Assembly: GCF_027587205.1 (NCBI RefSeq)
Contig: NZ_JAPDOD010000038.1
Coordinates: 1-64,000, forward strand
Source: Solirubrobacter ginsenosidimutans
GTDB taxonomy: Bacteria > Actinomycetota > Thermoleophilia > Solirubrobacterales > Solirubrobacteraceae
DNA length: 64,000 nucleotides
Direction of reading: 5' to 3'
In this document: positions 1 through 8,600 of the stretch, one piece after another
How the letters are laid out: each line of letters begins with the position of its first letter
How positions within the stretch are numbered: the first letter of the stretch is position 1
The notes under the pieces: model-generated
What the model was told of the DNA's origin: nothing
What the model saw: only the letters and a program-made list of their open reading frames with translations
The model's database searches: none
Program-made: the position numbers and the translations under genes

Positions 1-812
1 TACGATCCGACTTCCCCCGCCGCGCCGCCCGCCCCGCGCCGCGCGTGCCGGCGCGGCGCCGTGACCGCCGGGTCGCGCGACGCGCGCCACCCCAGCGCTG
101 TGGCGACGAGCGCGGCGAGCAGGGCCTCGCGGGCGAGCCAGAGCTCGCCCCAGCGGGTTCGCAGGACATCCCCCACGCTCGCGCCCGGAGCGACCGTGGA
201 GCCGATGCGAGCGACTTCGCGCGCGAGCAGGACGAGCCCGAGCGCCGCCCCGGCCGCAGCCGCGATCGCGGCCGCGGCGCGCAGGCGGCGCAGCGGTTCG
301 TGTGCGATCGGCGATGCCACCCGACCGAGCAACGCGGACATCGCCAGCGCGCCGATCAGCCCCACCAGCAGCGTCAGGTCGAGCCAGCGCAACGCCGCTT
401 CGAGCGGGGCGGGCGCCGCTCCGGGGCCGCCGGCCGCACGGGCGGCGATCGGCCTCGTCCCGATCCCGAACGCGAGCGCGCCGCCGGTGACGTGCCCGTC
501 GTCGGCGGCGAGCACCTCCCAGGTCACCTGGTAGGCGCCGCGCGGGAGCCGTGGAAGCGTCACGATCACGCCTCGCGAGCCGCCGGCGCGCACCCGTGTG
601 CCGGCGACGCTCCGGCCGCGCGCGTCAAGCAGCCGAACGACGCGAAAGCGCGGCGCGAGCGGCTCGCTGAACTCCAGCCGGAGCTCGTGCGGAGGCCGCG
701 CCAGGCGCGCGCCGTCAGCCGGGGTCGCGCGGGTCAGGACCGCGTGGGCGCTCGCGTCGGAGGCCAGCGCGGCGAAGGCGAGCGTGAGGACGGCGAGGAA
801 GCGGCGCGCCAT
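1..812 (-). CDS. CopC-CopD fusion protein, copper handling (3' end cut by window edge)
   Basis: Reading from an ATG at 812 on the minus strand gives an open frame that runs off the left edge (about 270 residues visible). Residues 1-23 form a signal peptide ending in SDASA. The mature protein starts HAVLTRATPADGA, the N-terminal His start typical of CopC. The CopC-like DDGHVTGG motif follows near residue 110. After about residue 140 the sequence becomes hydrophobic helices, as in CopD. Family knowledge: CopC binds periplasmic or extracellular copper and CopD moves it across the membrane. It is the last visible gene of the operon, 6 bp after the preceding small protein, so it most likely supplies copper to the upstream oxidases or protects the cell from it. 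The C-terminal end is unseen. Confidence 0.9.
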   Translation of the reverse strand, partial: MARRFLAVLTLAFAALASDASAHAVLTRATPADGARLARPPHELRLEFSEPLAPRFRVVRLLDARGRSVAGTRVRAGGSRGVIVTLPRLPRGAYQVTWEVLAADDGHVTGGALAFGIGTRPIAARAAGGPGAAPAPLEAALRWLDLTLLVGLIGALAMSALLGRVASPIAHEPLRRLRAAAAIAAAAGAALGLVLLAREVARIGSTVAPGASVGDVLRTRWGELWLAREALLAALVATALGWRASRDPAVTAPRRHARRGAGGAAGEVGS

Positions 813-818
813 CGACCG

Positions 819-1319
819 TCACCGCACGGCCACGTGCGCCACCCGCGCCGCTCCGAGTTGCACGGTGACGCGGCTGCCACGGCGCACGAGGCCTCCGGGG
901 TTGTCGAACACGAGGTAGTACGTCTGCGCCGCCGTCAGCCGTCCCTTGTGGCTGTGGTCCATGAACAGCGCGTCGACCAGGACGCCCGTGCGCTCCTCGA
1001 CGAGGGTCGGCGGCGTCGCCAGGTCGTGGATCGACGCCGCCGCGTCGGGGTCGAGCACCTGATAGCGCAGATCCACCAGCCCGCCGCCGCCCGAGACCGC
1101 GACGCGCACGATCCGGACGCCGCTGCGGCGCTCGAACCCCGCGTTCGACACCAGCGGCGCGGCGGCCGCCCTCGCCCCCGCCGGCGACGCGGCCACCGCT
1201 CTCTCCCCTCGGTCACGCGACGTCTCATAACCCGCGATCGCGACCAGCATCAGCACCGCGCCGGTCACCCCGCCGAGAACCCGAGCGCGCGATCGGGTGG
1301 CCGAAGGGAGTCCGGGCAC
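819..1319 (-). CDS. small membrane-anchored protein of the copper operon, unknown function
   Basis: This 166-residue protein starts at GTG 1319, nine bases after the stop of the 319-residue cupredoxin. It has one N-terminal membrane segment (about residues 14-31), an Ala-rich linker, then a beta-rich domain. That domain contains the stretch LFMDHSHKGRLTAAQTYY, with two histidines flanking a serine next to an aspartate and a methionine. The Met/Asp/His cluster could bind copper, but this is inference. It is not a family I can name with confidence. Its place between cupredoxin genes and copC-copD suggests a role in copper delivery or in assembly of the oxidase at the membrane. The GTG start has no strong ribosome site and may depend on translation of the upstream gene. 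Confidence 0.8.
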   Translation of the reverse strand: MPGLPSATRSRARVLGGVTGAVLMLVAIAGYETSRDRGERAVAASPAGARAAAAPLVSNAGFERRSGVRIVRVAVSGGGGLVDLRYQVLDPDAAASIHDLATPPTLVEERTGVLVDALFMDHSHKGRLTAAQTYYLVFDNPGGLVRRGSRVTVQLGAARVAHVAVR

Positions 1320-1328
1320 GGCGTCCGC

Positions 1329-2288
1329 TCACGGAGACTGGATGAAGGTCAGCATGCCCCCCGGCGACGGCGGCGAACCGTTGCCGAGCTGCAGCTGGCG
1401 GTTGTACAACGGGAACCCGTGGGTCAGCCCCGAGGTGCCTGGCGGCACGGTCGCCACGGTGTCTTCGGTCGCGCCCGCGGGGATCGTCTCGGCATGCGCG
1501 TCGAACGGGTTGCCGAGCACCTGCGCATCCCTGGCGATCACGCGCTCGTCCATCCCGAGCAGCACCATCGTCGTGTTGTCGTGACCGGCGTTGAGGTAGC
1601 GCAGCAGCACCCGCTGGCCGGGCGCGGCGTGGATGACGTCCGTGTCCGGGTGCGCCTTGCCGTTGATCAGCCAGTACGTCGCCCGGTAGCCGCGCATGTC
1701 GAAGCCGTCCGGATCGGCGTTGAACGCGGGATCGATGGCGCTCAGCAGCAGCCGCGCCTCGACGTCATACGCGCTCGCCGCGGTGCCATACGCCTGCCCC
1801 GCGGTCGCGGAGCGGACGATCAGCGCGCCGTAGAGCCCCATCGCCGTCTGCCGCTCTCCACCGCCGACGCTCTCGTAGAGGTAGGAGCCGGGCGCGCCGG
1901 CGGTGAAGGTCCGTGTGACGGTGCTCCCCACGGCGGCGTCGGTGGGCCCGGGATCGAAGCTCAGCCCGGGCGCCTCGACGGAGATCGTGTGCCCTGGCGG
2001 GAGCGCGTTGGTGACATTGAGCGTCACCACGTCGCCCTGGTCCACCGTGAGCACGGGACCGGGGATCGTCGCCGTACCGGCCACGTCGCTGCAATTCGCG
2101 GCGACGCCCTTGGGGACGAAGCCCCAGATGTCGACGACGAGGTTGCCCGGCAGCGTCACGGTCCCGGTCGTCGCGCAGAGGTTGATCGTCTGGTTGGCCG
2201 GTGACGCCGATGTCACTCCCACGGCCAGCGTTGCCGCCGTGAGGAGGACGAGGACCAGCGGGACCCGCGTGTACGCTCGTGTGCGCAT
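1329..2288 (-). CDS. cupredoxin-fold multicopper-oxidase paralogue lacking copper ligands
   Basis: The 319-residue secreted protein starts at ATG 2288 with a strong AAGGAGGAG ribosome site. Residues 1-28 are a Sec-type signal peptide. Two cupredoxin domains follow the layout of the neighbouring 672- and 458-residue proteins. All four copper motifs are gone: the HxHG position reads GHTISVEAPG (99-108), the HCH position reads SYLYES (135-140), the HxxHxH loop reads NAGHDNTTMVLLG (233-245), and the HxH position before the final GGM (310-312) reads LYNRQLQLGN. Framework positions are kept, for example MGLYGALIVR (150-159), so homology is clear although catalysis is not expected. It is probably a structural subunit of a complex with the two flanking paralogues. 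Substrate binding is another possibility. Confidence 0.88.
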   Translation of the reverse strand: MRTRAYTRVPLVLVLLTAATLAVGVTSASPANQTINLCATTGTVTLPGNLVVDIWGFVPKGVAANCSDVAGTATIPGPVLTVDQGDVVTLNVTNALPPGHTISVEAPGLSFDPGPTDAAVGSTVTRTFTAGAPGSYLYESVGGGERQTAMGLYGALIVRSATAGQAYGTAASAYDVEARLLLSAIDPAFNADPDGFDMRGYRATYWLINGKAHPDTDVIHAAPGQRVLLRYLNAGHDNTTMVLLGMDERVIARDAQVLGNPFDAHAETIPAGATEDTVATVPPGTSGLTHGFPLYNRQLQLGNGSPPSPGGMLTFIQSP

Positions 2289-2303
2289 CGGTGCCTCTCC
2301 TCC

Positions 2304-4322
2304 TTACGGCGCGTCGTAGACGAGCTGCATGACATTGCCCCAGGTCGAGAACGGGGTCGGATTCGCCGCCGACCACCGCTGCGAGTGCACGAGCACGCGC
2401 ACCTGGCCCTTGTAGGCACCCGTGCCGACGTAGGCGCTCGCCGAGCCGGGCAGCGTCCAGGTCGTCGGCGCCGGGTCCTCGGTCGACCCGACAGCACGTG
2501 GCTGAGCGGGCGGCGGCGGCAGCGTCACCCAGCCGCTCGAAGTTGCCGTCGCACAGCCGGTCGCGCCGGCGATCGTCCAGTTGCAGATCCTGAGCGTCTG
2601 CTGCGGCACGTTGGTCGTCAGCGCCGCGCACCCCGTGCCGGTGGTGTTCGCGCAGTTCTTGCCTCTGAAGCTCACCTTCAGGTTCTGCGCACCCGCCGGG
2701 AGCCCGCTGAAGCCCGCGTACCAGTCGTCGGCCAGCGCGGTGATGACGGCGCCGGCGGCGTGCGTGGCCGCGGTCGTGCCGAGCTGCCCGCGCGCGACCG
2801 TCCAGGTCGTCGTGCCCTGGCCGCCCGTGACCTGCAGGACCTCGTTGTCGATGCGGACGAAGTACGCACCGGCCGCCGGGAAGCCGGAGGCGGACGCGAC
2901 GGTGACCGTCGTCTGCGCCGCGGTCGTCGCCGTCGGGCGTGTCGTCGTCTTCGGGTTCACCGCGTAGTAGTCGGCGTCGTCGACGCTGAGATCGGTGACG
3001 CTGCCGCTCTTGAGCGCGCCACCCAGGATCGTGGTCGCGCTCGGGTACGCGGAGCAGCCGCCGCGCGGGTCGACGCGCATCAGCGTCGCCATGCCGCCGA
3101 AGCCTTCGTCGAAGTTCGCGAACTCGTTCAGCGCGTGGCTGTGCCACGGGAAGTACCACTCACCGCAGAGGTTCTGTGACACGACGCCTGTGGGCAACGT
3201 GCCCTTGCGGCCCAGGTAGGCGTTGCCGCTGAAGAACGTGTTGCCGTCCTTGAAGGTCAGGTTGCGGTAGTCGATGCCCGCGACCCCGCCCGGGAACGGC
3301 CGCGCCGTCACGTCCCAGAAGTCCTGGTCGGCCCAGGTCAGCAGGTAGTCCTCGCTCTGCCCGGAGCCGATCGTCTCGCCGAAGTGCTCCGAGGACGCAC
3401 CGCTCGCGAACGGCCTGCCGTCCTGCGCGATCTGCCGCAGGTGGTTGCCGTGCGGGTGGAACGGGTGGTTGAGCTCGCCGACGTTGATCATCCGGATGAG
3501 TGCCGGCAGCCGGTTCGCGGGCGACGCCGCGGTGCACCCCGGCGGGTTCAGCGGGTCCGCGGGGTTCGACGGGTTGCAGTACGGCTGCACGCGGACGAGC
3601 GCGCCGTACGGCTGGTTCGGCAGCCACGACACGCCGTTGTCCTGGACCGTGTCGGGGAACTCGCGCCCATTGACGTTGAAGTAGCGGTTGTGCAGCGTCG
3701 TGAAGTCGTAGGTCCCATTCGTCTCGACGGCGTGGTGCAGGTCGGGGTCGAGCTCGTTGAGCATGATCAGGAACTCGCGGTTGGGATCGAACTGCGTCGA
3801 GGCATCGCCGTATGCCCTGTCGGGGAAGCCGGCCGGGCGCACGACGAGCGCGCCGTAGAGCCCCATCTCGAGCTGCTTGGGCGTGTCGGTGCCGCTCTCG
3901 TAGAGGTACGTTCCCGGCCGTGTGGCGACGAAGGAGTAGGTGACATCGCCGCCGGGCACCGCCTCGCGCGTGAACAATCCGGCGCTGCCGCCGGACGCGG
4001 CGACGCTCTCCTGGCCGGGGAACACCATCGAGACGTTCTCCGGCAGGGTGTTGTGGAGGTGGATCGTGACCGTCTGACCCTGATTGACGCACAGCACCGG
4101 GCCCGGCGTCTGGAATTGCCCGCTCGCGTTCGCGTAGCTCCACATGAAGACGCTGTTGCCGTCCGGCGTCGCGATGTCACCCGTGTTCGCCACCAGGTCG
4201 AAGGCCGGGCCGCCCCCGTTGCAGACCATCCCGATCTTCGGCGTCGCCGCCTGCGCCGTGCACGTCCAGACGAGCAACACCGCGAGCCCTGCGAGTCGTC
4301 CAGCTGTCTTGAGCATCGTCAT
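2304..4322 (-). CDS. multicopper-oxidase-like protein carrying only the HPFHPHG/HSH half of the copper site
   Basis: This secreted protein of 672 residues starts at ATG 4322, which overlaps the TGA of the preceding gene by one base (GTG 4325 is an alternative). The N terminus is a Sec-type signal ending in AQA. In domain 1 the HxHG site is replaced by MVFPGQE and the HCH site by TYLYES (139-144 counted from GTG 4325). Domain 2 keeps HPFHPHGNH (287-295) and WHSH (394-397), followed by E401 and GGM (410-412). So it holds the HxxHxH and HxH motifs of a trinuclear copper site but no blue-copper cysteine. About 240 further residues after position 430 form an extra beta-rich domain absent from the paralogues. 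By itself it should not form a complete oxidase site. See the finding on split active sites. Confidence 0.92.
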   Translation of the reverse strand: MTMLKTAGRLAGLAVLLVWTCTAQAATPKIGMVCNGGGPAFDLVANTGDIATPDGNSVFMWSYANASGQFQTPGPVLCVNQGQTVTIHLHNTLPENVSMVFPGQESVAASGGSAGLFTREAVPGGDVTYSFVATRPGTYLYESGTDTPKQLEMGLYGALVVRPAGFPDRAYGDASTQFDPNREFLIMLNELDPDLHHAVETNGTYDFTTLHNRYFNVNGREFPDTVQDNGVSWLPNQPYGALVRVQPYCNPSNPADPLNPPGCTAASPANRLPALIRMINVGELNHPFHPHGNHLRQIAQDGRPFASGASSEHFGETIGSGQSEDYLLTWADQDFWDVTARPFPGGVAGIDYRNLTFKDGNTFFSGNAYLGRKGTLPTGVVSQNLCGEWYFPWHSHALNEFANFDEGFGGMATLMRVDPRGGCSAYPSATTILGGALKSGSVTDLSVDDADYYAVNPKTTTRPTATTAAQTTVTVASASGFPAAGAYFVRIDNEVLQVTGGQGTTTWTVARGQLGTTAATHAAGAVITALADDWYAGFSGLPAGAQNLKVSFRGKNCANTTGTGCAALTTNVPQQTLRICNWTIAGATGCATATSSGWVTLPPPPAQPRAVGSTEDPAPTTWTLPGSASAYVGTGAYKGQVRVLVHSQRWSAANPTPFSTWGNVMQLVYDAP

Positions 4323-5698
4323 CACCGGACGTAGGTCAGGTTGGGTGAGATCCGTCCCGCCGAGTCGGTGGCCGGGGCGGGGACGGCGCTCGCCGGCGCG
4401 TAGACGCGCACCTCGGTCGCCATCCCGCCGAGGCCGGTCACGGCCTCGTTGGGACCGCCCGCCCCCGGGGCGCCGTCGTTGGCGAGCTTGCGGTAGTCCC
4501 GGTTGCGGAAGAAGTAGCGGTTGTACGTCCCCCAGGCATCGCTGAACACCGGCGAGGAGGCGCTGTAGGGCGGCGCGGTGAACAGCACGTCGCGCGCTTC
4601 GCCCGGACCGAGATACAGCGTGTTGGTCGTGACCCGCCGGTCACCGTAGGTGACGCCGAGGCTGGTGCCCGCGCCGAGGAACGTCGCGTCCTGCCCGACC
4701 ACGAACAGCGGGATGCCGGGCAACTCCATCGCGTGCTGCTGGTAGCCGAGGTTGGCGAGCCGCAGGAGGACCCGCTCGCCCGGATTGACCTGGATCAGCG
4801 CCGAGATCGGCTGGCTCGCCTCCTCGTCGCCGTTGTTGGCGTTCAGCGTCCGGATCCGCAGCGCGTCCGGCAGCGACGGGTCGTCGTTGGGCAGCACGGT
4901 CTGCGGATAGCAGCGGCCGTTGAGGGTGAACCACTGCGGGTCATAGTCGGTCGCGATGCTCTCCTGGATGTCGCGGTCGCCGTCGTGGAAGCGGTTCCAG
5001 ACCTCGTTGAGCAGGATCGCGAAGTGGCGGTCGAACGCGGTCGAAGCGTCGTTGTAGGCCCAGTTCGGGTGACCCGCCGGGCGGACGAAGACGATCGACG
5101 TCATCCCCATCTGGACGTGCTCGACGTCCTCGAAGTGGCAGTGGTACATGTACGTGCCGGCGTTGTGGGGCCGGTAGAAGTAGGTGAACTGGCGGCTGAT
5201 CGGCACGGCGACCGAGACCTCGGGGACGCCGTCGAAGAGCGCCGTCGGCGTGCGGAAGCCATGCCAGTGCAGCGTGTGCGAGTCGGTGAGGTCGGGCCGC
5301 TGGACCAGCCCGAGGTTGGTCAGCTTGACGTAGACGTCGGCGCCCTCGGTCGTGTCGAGGATCGGCGCGATGTGCTGGGCGCGGCCCTTGAAGTCGTGCT
5401 CGAGGTTCGCGACCGTGTCCTCGATGACCGGGATGAAGCCGAAGATGTAGAGCGGGTCGTCCTCGCGGCCCGGCACGGTCATGTAGCCGTCGGTCGCCGC
5501 GAGCAGGATGTTCCCCCCGGTCAGCACGACGCGATCGCGGGCGCTCACCGCGGTCACTTGCGCCGCGGCCGGGACGGCGCCGCGGGTGGCAGCGAGCACG
5601 CCGCCGCCCACGGCCACCGTCGCGGCTCCGAGACCCGCGGCCTGCAGGAACTGCCGGCGCGTCGAGGAGTGCACCATTGCCTTATCCATCTCGCTCAC
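4322..5698 (-). CDS. Tat-exported multicopper oxidase carrying the HWHG/HCH (type 1 copper) half of the site
   Basis: The 458-residue protein has a twin-arginine signal (STRRQFLQ at 11-18, then a hydrophobic run), so it is probably exported folded. Domain 1 has HTLHWHG (141-147) and YHCHFEDVEHVQMGM (185-199). C187, H194 and M199 make a type 1 copper site, and H186/H188 with H144/H146 supply type 2/3 ligands. This matches two-domain oxidases with the blue copper in domain 1. In domain 2 the HxxHxH loop has decayed to QQHAMELPG (320-328) and the HxH position to YNRYFFRN (392-399). It starts at GTG 5698, overlapping the stop of the giant upstream gene (GTGA); an internal ATG at 5689 is also possible. 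Family members oxidise phenols, nitrite or metals, and the substrate here is unknown. Confidence 0.93.
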   Translation of the reverse strand: MSEMDKAMVHSSTRRQFLQAAGLGAATVAVGGGVLAATRGAVPAAAQVTAVSARDRVVLTGGNILLAATDGYMTVPGREDDPLYIFGFIPVIEDTVANLEHDFKGRAQHIAPILDTTEGADVYVKLTNLGLVQRPDLTDSHTLHWHGFRTPTALFDGVPEVSVAVPISRQFTYFYRPHNAGTYMYHCHFEDVEHVQMGMTSIVFVRPAGHPNWAYNDASTAFDRHFAILLNEVWNRFHDGDRDIQESIATDYDPQWFTLNGRCYPQTVLPNDDPSLPDALRIRTLNANNGDEEASQPISALIQVNPGERVLLRLANLGYQQHAMELPGIPLFVVGQDATFLGAGTSLGVTYGDRRVTTNTLYLGPGEARDVLFTAPPYSASSPVFSDAWGTYNRYFFRNRDYRKLANDGAPGAGGPNEAVTGLGGMATEVRVYAPASAVPAPATDSAGRISPNLTYVR

Positions 5699-8600
5699 CC
5701 CACCGTGGGCCGCTCGTCGGCGCCGAAGTCCCAGGGGGTTCGGGCGCGGAGGGTGCGCAACTGCGGTCGCAGCTGCCCGTCGATGTCAGTCGCGAGGTTC
5801 GGTGCCTCGATCCCGCCCGCCGGGCAGGCGCCGAGCGGGTTCAGCGGCGGCGGGACGGGCGTGTTGGAGCAGTGCACGCCGCGGTCGACGGCGCCCGAGA
5901 TCTGGTTGGACCCCAAGGCCGGCTGCAGGTGGTAGTCGCCCGGCAGCCCGACCGGCGGATCCGCGCCGGTCAGCGTCACCGCGGCCACCTGCGGGTCCAG
6001 CCGCGAACCGGTGACCGTGAGCTCGAGCAGCACGGGCGCGACGAACAGCGGATCGACGCCCGTGACGTTGCCGTTCTGGCCGGCGTTGGTCGGGAAGCCC
6101 ACGATCGGCGCGCCGCCGCCGGGGATCGTCACCGAAGAGCCGTCGCCCGCGAGCTGCTCGCCGTTGGTCATCAGCGAGTAGCGCGGCTCGAACCGGTCGG
6201 CCGCGTTCAGCGTGCCGCGCACCTCGAAGTCCAGGAACCCCGCGTTGACCAGCGTGGCTCCTGGCCCCGGCTGGGACAGGGTGAACGCCTGGTTGTTCCA
6301 GAAGATGTTGTTGAACAGGGCGACCGGCCGCGAGAACCGCGGTCCGCCCGGGATCGTCGCCTGGAACAGCGGGTCATTGGCCTCGGAGGCCAGGCCCGCG
6401 GAGTGGCGGTTGCCGTCGGAGTTCTCCGACGACGCGGTCGAGACGTTGTTCGCGATCGTGTTGTTGACGATCGCCACGTTCGTGCTGTCGTCGAGCATCA
6501 CGGCGCCGCCGATGTCGGCCGCCCCGTTGGCGACGATCAGGTTGGTGCGAAGGTTGATCCGCGCGCCCTGGGCGTTCATGATGAACAGGCCCCCGCCGTC
6601 GTCGCCGGAGTAGTTGCTCTGGATCCGGTTGCGGTCGATGTCGACCGCGCCCGACCCGGTGCCGAGCACGTTCTGCCCGTTGACGGGGAGCGGCGTCTCC
6701 TCGGAGATCGCGATGCCCGCGCCGGAGTCGACGGCTTCGTTGTAGTAGATCTGGTTGTCGTGGATGGACCCGCCGGGGCTGCGGCCCCAGTGCGAGATGC
6801 CGGCGCCGTACTCGACGCCGAAGTTCGAGCAGATGACGCTGTTGGCGATCTCGTAGTTGTTCGAGCTGCGGAAGATGCCGAGCCCGCCTGAGCGGGTCAG
6901 CCCGCCGTTGCCGAGCACGCGGTCATACAGGACCTTCACGCCCTGGTTGTTGGCGTCGTAGTACGGCTGGCCGATGCCGATGCCACCGCCGAACACGCCG
7001 CCGTTGTGCTCGAGCACGTCGTTGGTCAGTTGGAGGTTGCTCGTGGCGGCCTGCAGCTGGATGCCACCCGCTCCCTCGCCGTGCCCGTTGAAGATGCCGA
7101 TGCCGTCGATGCGAGCCGCTCCGAGGCCGCTCGGGTAGGCGCCGGTCGCTGCACTGGCGGCGACCGTGAGCGCCGCGCCCTTGAGCACCGGGTGGGCGGT
7201 GTTGACGCCGGTCATCGTCCCGGCGGCGGTGAGTGCGGCGTTCCAGCTGGTCTGGTTGTCCGCGAAGAAGGCGCCGTTGATCGCGGAGCCCGTGATCAGG
7301 AACCGCGGGTCCTCGGCGGGCGGCCCGCCGGGCTCGACCGTGCCGACGGCGCCGCCGACCCCGAGACCCTGCAGCTTGAGCGGCTTCCACATCAGCACGT
7401 TCTCGCGATAGGTGCCCTCGCCGAGGACCACGAGGCTGTTGGCCGGCGCCGCGTTGATCGCGGTCTGGAGCTGGGTGCCGTTGGCGGTCGCCGGCGGGAC
7501 CTTCACGACCGGCGGGTCGTAGCCGGAACCGAGCACGTGGACCGTGATGCCGTTGACGGTGGTCAGTGCGCCGTCGCCGCCCTGCTTGCGGATCAGCAGC
7601 TGCCGCGGGCCGGCCTGGAACAGCAGCGCCTGCACCGCCGGCACCTGGAGCACGATCGAGGTGTCGCTCCAGCTGACGATGCCGCCGACGTTGAGGTTCG
7701 CGAGCTGCGCCGCCGTGGCGAGCCCGGTGAACGTCCTCGACTGCAGCGCGCGGGAGTCTGAGAGCGTGACCTGGCCCGCGTTGCCGCCGGTGCCGATCGT
7801 CCCGAAGTTGACGCCGTGCAGCGTGATCCGCCGGTTGGCCGCCGTCGCGTCGCCCGAGCGGACGAACGGGCCCTGCTCCCCGAGCGCGCGCCCTGGCTTG
7901 TCGACCTGCAGCAGCTCGGGCGTGCCCGTCGCCGGCTCGCAGCCTGTGCCCGAGATCGGGTCCAGCGGCGTGTCGAGCTGGTCGGTCTGGCCGGGCCAGA
8001 CGTCCCACGCCGAAGACGCCGTCAGGTAGTCCGGGTTGTAGTTCGGGTTCGGGTGGTCCTTGTCGCCGGGGTCGTTGACGACGACGACGTACATGCCCGG
8101 GCAGGGACCCTGCGGGATCGGGCAGTTGAAGGTCTCGGTCGAGGGCAGCAGCGCCTCATAGGCGCCGTTCTCGCTCGTGTCGACCGTCGTCAGCAGCCGC
8201 ATGTTGTAGTCGCGGATGCCGATGGGGAGGTTGGCCAGCGGGCGCGGCTCGCCGTACCAGATCGAGTGCTTGTCGGTGTCGAAGTAGATGTCGTCGCTGA
8301 CGAGGCCCACGATCCGCCCGGGCTCCGCGACGTCCTTGCCGTTCGCGAAGTTCGTCTGCATGAAGAAGTCCGCGTTCGCGTTCTGGTTGTTCTGCAGGAC
8401 GATCAGGCGCTTGTCGCACAGCGGCCGGTCCTGGCCGTCATACGGGCTTCCGCGTGGCATCACGACCGGGTCGATGTGCACGGTGTGCGGGTCGCCGGCG
8501 CACGGCGGCGGCGGGATCGCCGGCACGAACGTGGATCCGAGGTCGACGTTGACGTCCTCCTCGCGCACGATGTGGTAGAGCGGGCGTCCGCCGGCGTCCT

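Noticed and set aside
45..2204. Long plus-strand open frame opposite the CopCD and cupredoxin genes
   Set aside because: The translation is Arg/Ala/Gly-rich without domains; it is the high-GC shadow of well-supported minus-strand genes.
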